Part shown: positions 1-8,841 of the stretch, piece by piece
How positions within the stretch are numbered: the first letter of the stretch is position 1
Layout of the letters: every line of letters begins with the position of its first letter
Assembly (NCBI GenBank): GCA_902635845.1
Contig: CACPPK010000001.1
Location: 158,070-222,069, forward strand
Source: an uncultured Pelagibacteraceae bacterium
GTDB taxonomy: Bacteria; Pseudomonadota; Alphaproteobacteria; Pelagibacterales; Pelagibacteraceae
DNA length: 64,000 bases
Direction: 5' to 3'
The notes under the pieces: model-generated
What the model saw: only the letters and a program-made list of their open reading frames with translations
Databases searched by the model: none
What the model was told of the DNA's origin: nothing
Program-made: the position numbers and the translations under genes

Positions 1-563
1 ATGCAGCTGAATATGCTACTAGATATGTTGGAAAACTTTTAGAAATTAGAGAAGAATTAAAAAAAAGAGTTCAAAAAGATAGTATTTTTGATCCTCCACA
101 TTCAACTTTATCAATTGGTGGAATTAAAGGTGGTATTGCCCATAATGTCATTGCAGATAAATGTAGTGTTGAATGGGAAACAAGACCAGTTGTTAAAGAA
201 GATGGAGAATTTGTTACGAAAGAAATTGATAAATATGCAAATGAAGTACTTCTACCAGAAATGAAAAAAGTATTTCCAGATTCATATATTAAAAAAGAAG
301 TGATAGGTGAAGTTGTTGGTTTTAACAGATTAGATGAGTCTGAAGCATGTGAATTTGTATCAAATATAACTGGTGATAATTCTAGAGAAGTAGTTTCTTT
401 TGGAACAGAAGCTGGTTTATTTCAAGAATTAGGTATCAGTACAGTTGTTTGCGGACCTGGATCCATAGAACAAGCTCACAAAATTGACGAGTTCATAGAA
501 TTAAATGAAATGAAAAAATGCCTTAAGTTTTTAGAGGGTGTAAAAGATAAGTCAGTAAATTAA
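1..563 (+). CDS. argE: Acetylornithine deacetylase-like M20 peptidase, 3' part only
   Basis: C-terminal part of an M20-family zinc deacetylase of the ArgE type, which removes the acetyl group from N-acetylornithine or a related N-acyl amino acid. The window starts inside the gene; the first full codon is at base 3 and the frame is open to the stop. The ATG at 261 in the ORF track is internal. Visible landmarks are GGIKGGIAHNVIADKC and WETRP from the dimerisation region, FGTEAGLFQELG, which carries a metal-ligand glutamate, and EQAHKIDEFI, with the late metal-ligand histidine. The tail overlaps the convergent aldehyde dehydrogenase by 4 bases. The family is clear; the exact acyl substrate cannot be told from this fragment. 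Confidence 0.85.
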   Translation, partial: AAEYATRYVGKLLEIREELKKRVQKDSIFDPPHSTLSIGGIKGGIAHNVIADKCSVEWETRPVVKEDGEFVTKEIDKYANEVLLPEMKKVFPDSYIKKEVIGEVVGFNRLDESEACEFVSNITGDNSREVVSFGTEAGLFQELGISTVVCGPGSIEQAHKIDEFIELNEMKKCLKFLEGVKDKSVN

Positions 564-1993
564 CTCCAGCCACCTACGGCTTTTACTTCTAAAAACTCTT
601 CTAAACCGTGTTCACCTGCTTCTCGACCTATTCCAGAATGTTTAAAACCACCGAAAGGTGCATCAACTGCAATACCTGCTCCATTTACATCAACCATTCC
701 AGATCTTAATTTTCTCGCAACTCTTTGTACTTTTTCGGAATCTTGAGTTTGGATATAATTTGTTAATCCATAAGCAGTATCATTTGCAATTGTTATTGCC
801 TCTTCTTCTGTTTCAAATGGGATAACAGATAAAACGGGTCCAAAAATTTCTGTTCTTGCAACTTCCATATTATTATTTACGTCCGCAAAAACAGTTGGTT
901 TAACAAAGTAACCTTTGTCTAATCCATCAGGTTTACCTGTTCCTCCAGCAACTAATTTTGCACCTTCATCTATTCCTTTTTGAATTAAAGTTTGTATTTT
1001 ATTGTATTGAGTTTCTGAAATAACTGGACCTATATGTTCTCCTTCTTTTTTAGGGTCACCAACCTCAAAACTTTCAGTATATTTTTTTAATCTCTCAATA
1101 GCCTCTTCATACATTGATTTTTCAACTAACATTCTTGTTGGCGCATTACAAGATTGTCCAGAATTTCTAAAACATCTTAAAGCACCTCTTTCAATAGCCT
1201 CTGGATCAGCATCTTTAAAAATTATATTTGCTCCTTTACCACCTAATTCTAAGCTTACTCTTTTAAAATCTTTAGCAGCATTTTGTGAAATCAAAGCTCC
1301 TGCTCTTGTTGATCCCGTAAAAGAAATCATATTAATATCTGGATGACTTGTAAGAGCATCACCTGTTGTTGCTCCATCACCATTAACTAAATTGAACACA
1401 CCTTTTGGAAATTTTACATCATCAATAATTTCAGCAAGTATCATTGAAGATAGTGGTGCTAATTCTGATGGCTTTAAAACCATTGTACAACCTGCAGCTA
1501 TTGCTGGCATTACTTTTAAACAAACTTGGTTCATCGGCCAATTCCATGGTGTTATTAATGCACAAACACCTTTTGGTTCATAAATTAATCTTTGATTAGG
1601 AGCATGCTCACCTAATGGTTTTTCAAATGCAAAATTTTTTAAGTATCTAATAAATGATTTAATATGACTTGCTCCTGTGCCTGCTTGTAATTTTGTTGCA
1701 AAATCTTTTGGAGCACCCATCTCAAGAGTTATAGCTTCTGCAATATCTGCCCATCTTTTCTTATAATTTTCATAAAGTTTTTCTAATAGTGCAATTCTTT
1801 CTTCTTTGGAAGAAAAGGCCCAAGACTCATAGGCATCTTTAGCTGCATTAACAGCAATATCAACATCAGCTTTGTTCCCTAAAGTAATTACTGCACAATT
1901 TTCTTCTGTGGCAGGATCAATTACTTTAATTTCCTCAGAACTGTTTGGCTTAACCCACGCTCCATTAATGTAAAAATTTTTTTTGTCTAACAT
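560..1993 (-). CDS. NAD(P)-dependent aldehyde dehydrogenase
   Basis: Full-length aldehyde dehydrogenase of 477 residues, the usual family size. It oxidises an aldehyde to the acid with NAD(P). Landmarks are TPWNWPMNQ with the oxyanion Asn near 151, FTGSTRAG for the cofactor, the general base Glu near 249 in LELGGK, the nucleophile Cys near 282 in NSGQSCNAPTR, and EIFGPVLS. It lies 20 bases downstream of a ureohydrolase on the same strand, so the two are probably co-transcribed. That suggests an aminoaldehyde or guanidino-aldehyde from polyamine or arginine breakdown (inference). The ALDH at 15035-16465 is a close paralogue, sharing the MLDKxxFYING start and most motifs. Confidence 0.93.
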   Translation of the reverse strand: MLDKKNFYINGAWVKPNSSEEIKVIDPATEENCAVITLGNKADVDIAVNAAKDAYESWAFSSKEERIALLEKLYENYKKRWADIAEAITLEMGAPKDFATKLQAGTGASHIKSFIRYLKNFAFEKPLGEHAPNQRLIYEPKGVCALITPWNWPMNQVCLKVMPAIAAGCTMVLKPSELAPLSSMILAEIIDDVKFPKGVFNLVNGDGATTGDALTSHPDINMISFTGSTRAGALISQNAAKDFKRVSLELGGKGANIIFKDADPEAIERGALRCFRNSGQSCNAPTRMLVEKSMYEEAIERLKKYTESFEVGDPKKEGEHIGPVISETQYNKIQTLIQKGIDEGAKLVAGGTGKPDGLDKGYFVKPTVFADVNNNMEVARTEIFGPVLSVIPFETEEEAITIANDTAYGLTNYIQTQDSEKVQRVARKLRSGMVDVNGAGIAVDAPFGGFKHSGIGREAGEHGLEEFLEVKAVGGWS

Positions 1994-2013
1994 GTTTTGA
2001 CGTTATCCTTTCT

Positions 2014-2973
2014 TTATGTTTTTGCAAATAAATTAGTTAATTCATAAACAATAGTAGCTGCTGCTAAAGAAGTTACTTCTGCATGATCATATGCTGGAGA
2101 AACCTCAACAACGTCTGCTGAAACTAAATTTAATCCAGACAAACCTCTTAAAACATTTACCATTTCTCTTGTAGTCATCCCTGCAATTTCTGGTGTACCA
2201 GTACCTGGAGCAAATGCAGGGTCTAAAACATCAATATCAATTGATAAGTATAAAGGATTGTCTCCCACTCTTTTTCTAATTCTTTCTGCTATTTTATCGG
2301 TTCCTTCTGTTTGAAACTCATCACAATGAATTATTTTAAATCCAAAACTTTCATCATTTTTAATATCATCTCTACTATAAAGTGGACCACGAATTCCAAC
2401 ATGCATAGAAGCATCATCTAAAAATAATCCTTCTTCTCTAGCTCTTCTGAATGGAGTTCCGTGAGTATAAGGTGCACCAAAATATGTGTCCCAAGTATCT
2501 AAGTGGGCATCAAAATGAACTAAAGATACAGGGCCCTTATTTTTTTTATTGATTGCTCTTAACAATGGTACAGCAATAGTATGGTCTCCACCTAAACTTA
2601 TAATTCCTCCAACCTTATTTAATAAATCTGTTGCGCCTACTTCTATTTGTTTAATTGCTTCATCAATACTAAATGGGTTGCAAGCGATATCACCAGCATC
2701 AGCTACTTGTTGGATTTTAAAAGGCTCAACATCATAATTAGGATGATAATTAGTTCTCAAATGTCTAGAGGCTTGCCTGATGCTTTGTGGACCAAATCTT
2801 GCTCCGGGTCGGTAACTTGTGCCAGCATCAAACGGAATTCCAACAATTGCAACGTCACAACTTTCCACATCTCTTAGTTCAGGTAATCTCGCAAATGTGC
2901 TTGGGCCAGCAAATCTTGGAACTTTAGTTCCGCTAACCGGTTGAATTGGATTTTTGTTTCTTTCTTTTTTCAT
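2014..2973 (-). CDS. speB: Ureohydrolase (agmatinase / guanidinobutyrase family)
   Basis: Arginase-fold dimanganese hydrolase of 319 residues that releases urea from a guanidino compound. The metal-binding signatures are all present: GGDHTIAVP, HFDAHLDTWD and SIDIDVLDPAFAPGTGTPE. The early motif GIPFDAGTSYRPGARFGP is typical of agmatinase/guanidinobutyrase rather than arginase. It is the upstream gene of a pair with the aldehyde dehydrogenase 20 bases downstream. A urea-releasing step followed by aldehyde oxidation fits agmatine or 4-guanidinobutyrate catabolism; which substrate is used is not decidable from sequence. It is divergent from the metallopeptidase gene across a 53-base spacer holding a 14-base palindrome. 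Confidence 0.9.
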   Translation of the reverse strand: MKKERNKNPIQPVSGTKVPRFAGPSTFARLPELRDVESCDVAIVGIPFDAGTSYRPGARFGPQSIRQASRHLRTNYHPNYDVEPFKIQQVADAGDIACNPFSIDEAIKQIEVGATDLLNKVGGIISLGGDHTIAVPLLRAINKKNKGPVSLVHFDAHLDTWDTYFGAPYTHGTPFRRAREEGLFLDDASMHVGIRGPLYSRDDIKNDESFGFKIIHCDEFQTEGTDKIAERIRKRVGDNPLYLSIDIDVLDPAFAPGTGTPEIAGMTTREMVNVLRGLSGLNLVSADVVEVSPAYDHAEVTSLAAATIVYELTNLFAKT

Positions 2974-2987
2974 TTTTTAATAATGTA

Positions 2988-3001
2988 AGATAATATTATC
3001 T
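2988..3001. promoter_or_regulatory. 14-base perfect palindrome in a divergent promoter region
   Basis: AGATAATATTATCT reads identically on both strands and lies in the 53-base gap between the divergent ureohydrolase and metallopeptidase genes. A dimeric regulator could bind here and control both, or the AT-rich core could simply supply overlapping -10 elements. In a genome this AT-rich, short palindromes also arise by chance, so confidence is low. Confidence 0.3.
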
Positions 3002-3026
3002 AATCTAATTCGTCTATAATAATTTA

Positions 3027-3755
3027 ATGAAAATTTTATTTTTATTTATTCTTATTTTTCATATTTCGCATGTAAATGCTGATGAAATTTATAATCTGAT
3101 AAAAATTCCAAATTTAGAAATTTATAAATTAAAAAACGATAATAATATTCGTTATTTAAGCGCTAAAGGTAATTTTAAAATTGGTGTAAATAAGAATATT
3201 TCTTGCGATAAAGTTAATATTAATAATTTAAATTCAAAATTTACTTTAATTGAAAAAAATCTTAATCGATATAATTCTAATTTTCTTAATAAGATAAAAT
3301 TAAAATATATTGTATTTTGTGAAAATTTATTCATCTCTGAAATTAATACAGGGGGAATACCTGATAATAAAAATAGGACATTAATTTTAGATATTAATTT
3401 TAATAAAAAATATTTTGAAAGAATGATACACCATGAAATTTTTCATATGATACAAAACACTCACTTTGAATATTTTGATGAGGATAAATTTTCTTCTTTT
3501 AATCTAACAGCATTTAATTATGCTGAATGTTCAACGTGTTCTGATAGATTAAATTTAGATCTATATGAAAAAACTGATGGTTTTTTAACAGAATATTCTA
3601 AATCTATCCCATCTGAAGATATGGCAGAAATTTTTTCATTTCTAATGACTGATAAGGAAACAATTGAAGATAAAATTAGTAGTGACAAAATCCTAAATAA
3701 CAAAGTGAATTTTATAAAATTAAACTTAGCTAAAATAGATAAAAATATTTTATGA
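3027..3755 (+). CDS. Exported HExxH zinc metallopeptidase-like protein
   Basis: Protein of 242 residues that I do not recognise as a named gene. It begins with a signal peptide (hydrophobic residues about 3-16, then a VNADE junction). A zinc-protease motif HHEIFH lies at about 135-140, with His136, Glu137 and His140 in HExxH register. About 60 residues later comes TEYSKSIPSEDMAEIF, whose glutamates could be the third metal ligand; this arrangement resembles gluzincin-like peptidases of the lethal-factor or Mx1 type (inference). The stop overlaps the start of the cyclophilin gene as ATGA, so the two are translationally coupled. A periplasmic or secreted location is likely. Substrate unknown. 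Confidence 0.7.
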   Translation: MKILFLFILIFHISHVNADEIYNLIKIPNLEIYKLKNDNNIRYLSAKGNFKIGVNKNISCDKVNINNLNSKFTLIEKNLNRYNSNFLNKIKLKYIVFCENLFISEINTGGIPDNKNRTLILDINFNKKYFERMIHHEIFHMIQNTHFEYFDEDKFSSFNLTAFNYAECSTCSDRLNLDLYEKTDGFLTEYSKSIPSEDMAEIFSFLMTDKETIEDKISSDKILNNKVNFIKLNLAKIDKNIL

Positions 3756-4402
3756 TTAAAACTATTAAAGCCTCAAAATCAGAAAAAATTTTATTTATAT
3801 TTTTAATTTGTCTTTCAATTTTTGCTTTTACATCTATTTTTTTATTAAAAAATAAATGTCTATTTGTAGAAAAAAATAATTTAAGTAAACTTAATTTTAA
3901 TGATCCAGATAATATTACAGTAATGAATGTTGAGTGTGGAAATGTAATAATTCAACTTTATCCAAATATTTCTCCTAAAGCGGTGGAAAGATTTAAAATT
4001 TTAATTGAACAAAAAATGTATGATGGTTCTGCTTTTTATAAAGTTTCAGAAAATACTTTTGTACAAGCTGGAGATATTGAGTATGGAAATATAAATAATT
4101 TAGATTATTCCAAAATCGGTAGCGGAAAGTCTGGACTGGGATTGTTAAAATCAGAACTGAGTAACGATTTTAAATTTACAGAGGGAAGTGTTGGTTTTGC
4201 TAGATCAACAGAATTTGATACAGAAGATAGTGAATTCTTTATTACATTAAAAGAAATTCCAATTTATCAAGGTGAATATACTCCAATTGGTAAAGTAGTT
4301 TATGGTTTAGATATATTAACTAAAATTAAAACAGGTAATAAGGCGATTTATGTTTTAAGACCTGATTATATTAAAACCTTTAGAATGTTTAATTCTAATT
4401 AA
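3752..4402 (+). CDS. Cyclophilin-type peptidyl-prolyl isomerase, membrane-anchored or exported
   Basis: Protein of 216 residues with an N-terminal hydrophobic segment (about 13-32) acting as signal or anchor, followed by a cyclophilin domain from about 52. It should catalyse prolyl cis-trans isomerisation in the periplasm. Visible elements are VIIQLYPNISPKAVERF, MYDGSAFYKV, a diverged FVQAGD (usually FxIQGGD), EFFITL and the late GKVVYGLDILTKI. It overlaps the upstream metallopeptidase-like gene by 4 bases, which suggests a paired folding or processing role in the envelope. The 3' end overlaps the convergent fadN-like gene by 8 bases. The diverged active-site segment leaves catalytic activity uncertain. 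Confidence 0.82.
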   Translation: MIKTIKASKSEKILFIFLICLSIFAFTSIFLLKNKCLFVEKNNLSKLNFNDPDNITVMNVECGNVIIQLYPNISPKAVERFKILIEQKMYDGSAFYKVSENTFVQAGDIEYGNINNLDYSKIGSGKSGLGLLKSELSNDFKFTEGSVGFARSTEFDTEDSEFFITLKEIPIYQGEYTPIGKVVYGLDILTKIKTGNKAIYVLRPDYIKTFRMFNSN

Positions 4403-6617
4403 CTAAAGGTTTACCTGTCGATAATGTATGTTTAATTCTTTCTTGAGTTTGTTTTGTTTCTATCAATCTCATAAAAGAATCTAGTTCTAGTTTGTACAGA
4501 TCATCCTCTGATAATATTTTTTCAATAGTAGTGTCTCCACCACTTAAAACGTTTGCAAGCTCAGTTCCAACATGCATACCATGATCTAAAATTACCTTTT
4601 CGTTATATAATTTCTCTAAAACCTTAATCATTTTATCTTTCAACGGCTTTCCAGAAAGCTTAAATTTACACTCTTCTGGAGGAACAAAATCAGTATTTTG
4701 ATTAATTAAATTTTTTGCTTCCTCAAAAAGGCTATTTCTGTTCATTACTTTTTTATCTTCTGGTCTTAAATACTTTAATGGCTCAGCCTCAATTGGAGAT
4801 GTGGCTGTTTTAGCATAACCAATAATATCAAAAACTTTTAGTGGGGCATAATCTGGATCTGATTTTGCTTCGTCTGTTTGTGACCATCTCCACAGCATTT
4901 CTTTACATCCTCCACCTGCTGGAACTAATCCAACAATAGTTTCAACTAATCCAATAACTAAATTTGTGTGTGAGGCAACATAATTACTTTGAACTAAAAC
5001 CTCAAAGCCTCCTCCAAGTGTAAGTCCAGAAGGTGCTGATACAACTGGGTACTTAGAGTATTTTAAAGTTTTGCAAGTATCTTGAAAATATTTAATAAAT
5101 TTTTCAATTGATTTAAAATCACCTTTGTCGGCAAAATTCATAGTATAACTTAAATTCACACCTGCTGAAAATTGCATGCTTTCATTAATTACTATTAAGG
5201 GTTTGTCAGTTGCATTTTTCAATGCATCCATTGAGTCGTAATCTAATGCACAGGCTTTTGTTGTAAACTCAACAATATTAAAATCATTAAATCGATGAAT
5301 TTCGGCAGAATTATTTTTATCCAGTTTAATTGCTGATGGTCTTATTTTTCCTAAAGTTTGAATATCTGTATAAATTTGTCTTTCTCCATAAAAATTTTCA
5401 TCTTTTGTTTTTGATAAATTTTCTAAAAATTTATTATTTTCAAAATTATCAATTCTTTCAAAGAAATTCTTTACCCCTATAGATTTTAACATTTCAAAAG
5501 GACCCATTGCCCAATTAAAACCAAGTCTCATCGCTTCATCAATATCATTAAACTTATCAGTAATTCCTGGAACAAGGGAAGATGCATATTTAATTATTTT
5601 TGAAATTACAATCCAAGCATACTCACCAAACTTATCTTTTCGATTTATTAAATTATTGATGTCAACAGTCTCGATTCCTAAATCTATTTTTTTAGTTGCC
5701 GAATACTCTCCTGTTTCTAAATTAATTGCTTCTAAAATTTTTTGATCTCCACTTTTATTCATTCTATAAAAGCCCCCTTTTCCTTTACGACCTGTGTAGC
5801 CAGTCTCAATTAATTTTTTTACTAATGGAATTTCTTTTGCAACAACTTGAAATTCGTCTTTATCTGAAAGTTCCTTTATAAAGCTTTTTAATACATCGGC
5901 CATCAAATCAATTCCAATTAGATCATATAATCCAAACACCCCTGTCTTAGGTATTCCCATTGGTCTGCCAAAAACTGCATCAGCTTCTTCTATTGAAAGT
6001 TTCATTTTGAAAGCTTCTGTCATAGCAACTTGCATTGCATAAACACCGATTCTATTGCCTAAAAAACCTGGGGTATCATTACAAATTATAGCTCCTTTGC
6101 CAAGCTCTACCTCGCAAAATTTCTTTAATGAATTAATTTTGTTTAAATCATTATTTTCGTTTTTAACAATTTCTAACAACCCCATGTATCTAACTGGATT
6201 AAAAAAGTGAGTGATGCAAAAATCTTTTTTTTCTTCATCATTTAGTTTTTCTGATAAAACTTTAATTGGAATTGATGATGTGTTTGAAGAAACTATTGCA
6301 CCCTTTTTTCTGTTGTTAAATATCTTCTGATAAATATTATGTTTAATATCAATTCTTTCTACTACCGCCTCTACAATCCAATCTGCATCTTTTACAACAT
6401 CAAAATTTTCATCAATATTTCCAATGTTAATATTGTTAATTTTACTTTTATCTATTAGCAAAGGAGGTCTTGATTTATGAATTCTTTCTCTAGCCTTTGC
6501 ACTTATTTCAGTTGTCAAATCTAAAAGAGTAACTGGTATACCTGCATTACATAAGTGGGCAGCTATTCCACTTCCCATTGTGCCAGAACCAATTACTACA
6601 ACTTTTTTAATTTTCAT
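4395..6617 (-). CDS. fadN: 3-hydroxyacyl-CoA dehydrogenase / enoyl-CoA hydratase fusion, FadN type
   Basis: Bifunctional beta-oxidation enzyme of 740 residues. The order is dehydrogenase first, hydratase last, the reverse of FadB/FadJ and like Bacillus FadN. The N-terminus has the NAD-binding VVIGSGTMGSGIAAHLCNAG and the THFFNPVRYM segment with the catalytic His. A second dehydrogenase C-terminal domain follows at about 320-400. The crotonase part from about 440 shows GLTLGGGFEVLVQ and GLVETIVGLVPAGGG with the two expected glutamates. It lies 36 bases downstream of potC on the same strand, at the end of the ectoine/polyamine run. No thiolase or acyl-CoA dehydrogenase is next to it here. Confidence 0.9.
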   Translation of the reverse strand: MKIKKVVVIGSGTMGSGIAAHLCNAGIPVTLLDLTTEISAKARERIHKSRPPLLIDKSKINNINIGNIDENFDVVKDADWIVEAVVERIDIKHNIYQKIFNNRKKGAIVSSNTSSIPIKVLSEKLNDEEKKDFCITHFFNPVRYMGLLEIVKNENNDLNKINSLKKFCEVELGKGAIICNDTPGFLGNRIGVYAMQVAMTEAFKMKLSIEEADAVFGRPMGIPKTGVFGLYDLIGIDLMADVLKSFIKELSDKDEFQVVAKEIPLVKKLIETGYTGRKGKGGFYRMNKSGDQKILEAINLETGEYSATKKIDLGIETVDINNLINRKDKFGEYAWIVISKIIKYASSLVPGITDKFNDIDEAMRLGFNWAMGPFEMLKSIGVKNFFERIDNFENNKFLENLSKTKDENFYGERQIYTDIQTLGKIRPSAIKLDKNNSAEIHRFNDFNIVEFTTKACALDYDSMDALKNATDKPLIVINESMQFSAGVNLSYTMNFADKGDFKSIEKFIKYFQDTCKTLKYSKYPVVSAPSGLTLGGGFEVLVQSNYVASHTNLVIGLVETIVGLVPAGGGCKEMLWRWSQTDEAKSDPDYAPLKVFDIIGYAKTATSPIEAEPLKYLRPEDKKVMNRNSLFEEAKNLINQNTDFVPPEECKFKLSGKPLKDKMIKVLEKLYNEKVILDHGMHVGTELANVLSGGDTTIEKILSEDDLYKLELDSFMRLIETKQTQERIKHTLSTGKPLVN

Positions 6618-6653
6618 GAGAGACTCTATATATGAATAAATTATTTGGGTAAA

Positions 6654-7508
6654 TTATCTATTTATTCCTCTTAATCTTTCAGATCTTCTTCTTAATAATT
6701 CGGCACTAATTAATATTAATGTAGATAAAATGATTAAACACGTAGCTACTGCAAGAATTGTTGGGCTCAATTGTTCTCTTAAGCCTGTCCACATTTGTAT
6801 TGGAATAGTTGTGTTTTCCAAACCTGCTAAAAACAATACCACAACAACCTCGTCAAAAGATGTAACGAAAGCAAACAAACCCCCAGATATAACTCCAGGC
6901 AATATTAGAGGCAATGTTACTTTCATAAAAGTATTAACAGGATTGCTTCCTAAGCTAGCCGCCGCTCTTGTTACACTATGATCAAAACCAGAAAGTGTTG
7001 CAGTAACAGTAATTACAACAAATGGAGTTCCTAATATTATGTGAGCTAAAACTATTCCTGTATGTGTTGCAGCAAGACCAACTTTTGCCATGAAGAAAAA
7101 AATTGCAACCCCAGAAATAATCAAAGGAACTATCATAGGAGAAATTAAAGTAGCCATTATGATTCCTTTATATGGCATATGCCTGCTACTTAATCCTAAA
7201 GCAGCCAAAGTTCCTAAAATTATCGAGCCTAAGGTTGCAAATATTGCAATTATAAAACTATTTTTTGCAGCTAAGCCCCAAGGATTTTTAGTTCCATAAA
7301 CCATATCTTTATACCATCTTAAAGAAAAAGCATCTGGATCAAGATTTTTCATTCCTTCAGAAAAAACCAAAAACTCTTCTGCATTAAATGATAATGGGAA
7401 AATTACAAATAAAGGCGCTATCAAAAAGAAAAATACAAAAGTACAAATAGCAATATAAATATAATGCCAAATTCTGTATCTTGTTTCCGTATAACTTGGT
7501 AATGCCAT
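6654..7508 (-). CDS. potC: Polyamine-type ABC transporter permease, PotC-like
   Basis: Inner-membrane permease of 284 residues with about six hydrophobic segments. The EAA loop (AAASLGSNPVNTFMKVTLPLILPGV) contacts the ATPase. Length and motifs match PotC/PotI of spermidine/putrescine importers. The start is 2 bases after the end of potB, so the two are coupled. It forms the heterodimeric channel with PotB and works with the PotA and PotD products encoded upstream. Substrate class is inferred from family; related systems carry spermidine, putrescine and other small cations or organic solutes. Confidence 0.9.
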   Translation of the reverse strand: MALPSYTETRYRIWHYIYIAICTFVFFFLIAPLFVIFPLSFNAEEFLVFSEGMKNLDPDAFSLRWYKDMVYGTKNPWGLAAKNSFIIAIFATLGSIILGTLAALGLSSRHMPYKGIIMATLISPMIVPLIISGVAIFFFMAKVGLAATHTGIVLAHIILGTPFVVITVTATLSGFDHSVTRAAASLGSNPVNTFMKVTLPLILPGVISGGLFAFVTSFDEVVVVLFLAGLENTTIPIQMWTGLREQLSPTILAVATCLIILSTLILISAELLRRRSERLRGINR

Positions 7509-7510
7509 AA

Positions 7511-8773
7511 TTATCCTAATTTAATATTATCAACTCCAACCAATTTATTATAAATCCAATAAATAACTAAAACTCCACTAAGCAGCATTAATCCCATCGC
7601 AGATGCAAAACTCCAATCTAGGGTTTGTTTCATATGGAATGCAATTTGATTACTAATTAAAGTTCCTGATGCACCACCAACTAATGCTGGTGTAATGTAA
7701 TAACCAATTGCTAAAATAAATACTAGCAAGCATCCTGCTCCTATTCCTGGAATAGTTAATGGAAAGTAAACTTTCCAAAAAGCAACAAAAGGTGTTCCTC
7801 CTAAAGATTTCCCAGCTCTCATCAAACTAGGGGAAATAGTTTTCATGACACTATAAAGCGGAAGAACCATAAAAGGTAACAATATTTGCGTCATAGCAAC
7901 ATAAGTACCTACTTTATTATACATCATCTCAGGCCTGTTATCGTCTGCAACAAGACCTATCAAAACAAAGAAATCATTAACGACTCCTTGTTGTTGTAAC
8001 AAAATCATCCAGCTAGCAGTTCTAACTAATAATGATGTCCAAAAAGGTAAAAGTACACATATCATTAAAAGATTTGAATATTTCATAGGTAAAGTTGCAA
8101 GCAAATGTGCTATTGGATAACCCATTAAGAAGCAAAATAACGTAACAAAAAAAGCAATTTCAAGGGTTCTCAACCATAGAATTCTATGAATTCTTCTATC
8201 CTCTTCTACTTGTGTAATACTTCCATCTGCAGCATAGTACATGTCCATACCTTTTAAGTACTTAGACATTGTATAGGGCGGAGCAGTTCTTTTTATCGCT
8301 TGCCAATACTCAACATTTCTCCAACGTTTATGAACTTTCATAATCTGTTCTTTAATGCTTGTGCTCTCATCAATTTTTTTTCTTTTCACTTGTCTGAAGA
8401 GTTTTTTGGTTATGGAGTTAAAACCATTTTTTTCTTTATTTAGTCTTTGACCAAGTTTTCCGTGTTCTTGTTTTTCAACAAGAACTTTAAAATCATAATA
8501 AAAAGCTGTAAAAACTTCTTCTGGAGGTAATTCTTGTCCGTCCCATTTTTCCATTTCTTTAAAAGTTTTAGGAAGCATATTTGTTATCATTTTATCATCT
8601 ATGCTTCTACTAAACATCTCTCCTATGGGAAAAACGTAAGTAATTATTAAAAATAAAAGTAATGGCGCTACAAGAAGAAAGGCTTTAATTTTATTTTTCT
8701 TCTCAGCTTTTTTTAGACTGACTTCTAATGGAATTCCATCAGTTGTTAATATTTGTTTTGTCTCAGAGCTCAT
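7511..8773 (-). CDS. potB: Polyamine-type ABC transporter permease, PotB-like with long insertion
   Basis: Permease of 420 residues, about 130 longer than E. coli PotB. After the first membrane segment (about 31-50) comes a charged stretch from about 55 to 195 (for example KLFRQVKRKKIDESTSIKE), then the normal core of five membrane segments with an EAA loop (AGKSLGGTPFVAFWKVYFPL). Such long PotB forms are known in alphaproteobacteria; the insertion is expected in the periplasm. The start codon is directly preceded by the T-tract of an intrinsic terminator, so there is no Shine-Dalgarno next to it; the next in-frame ATG is about 50 codons later, beyond the first membrane segment, which supports this start. 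Confidence 0.88.
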   Translation of the reverse strand: MSSETKQILTTDGIPLEVSLKKAEKKNKIKAFLLVAPLLLFLIITYVFPIGEMFSRSIDDKMITNMLPKTFKEMEKWDGQELPPEEVFTAFYYDFKVLVEKQEHGKLGQRLNKEKNGFNSITKKLFRQVKRKKIDESTSIKEQIMKVHKRWRNVEYWQAIKRTAPPYTMSKYLKGMDMYYAADGSITQVEEDRRIHRILWLRTLEIAFFVTLFCFLMGYPIAHLLATLPMKYSNLLMICVLLPFWTSLLVRTASWMILLQQQGVVNDFFVLIGLVADDNRPEMMYNKVGTYVAMTQILLPFMVLPLYSVMKTISPSLMRAGKSLGGTPFVAFWKVYFPLTIPGIGAGCLLVFILAIGYYITPALVGGASGTLISNQIAFHMKQTLDWSFASAMGLMLLSGVLVIYWIYNKLVGVDNIKLG

Positions 8774-8806
8774 AAAAAAATAGGGCGGTTAGTCATAACC
8801 GCCCTA
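8774..8806 (-). terminator. Intrinsic terminator between potD and potB
   Basis: Perfect 11-base stem TAGGGCGGTTA / TAACCGCCCTA with a 4-base loop, followed on the minus strand by seven T and then immediately by the ATG of potB. It sits after the binding-protein stop and before the permease start. It would lower permease expression relative to binding protein and protect the potD mRNA 3' end. A second, weaker hairpin (TTCAGT / ACTGAA) lies at 8822-8840, right after the potD stop. Confidence 0.88.
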
Positions 8807-8841
8807 AATATATTATATAAATTCAGTGTTTAAAACTGAAA

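Noticed and set aside
2549-2877. Overlapping plus-strand ORFs inside the ureohydrolase gene
   Set aside because: They are antisense to a clearly conserved enzyme and show no protein family features.
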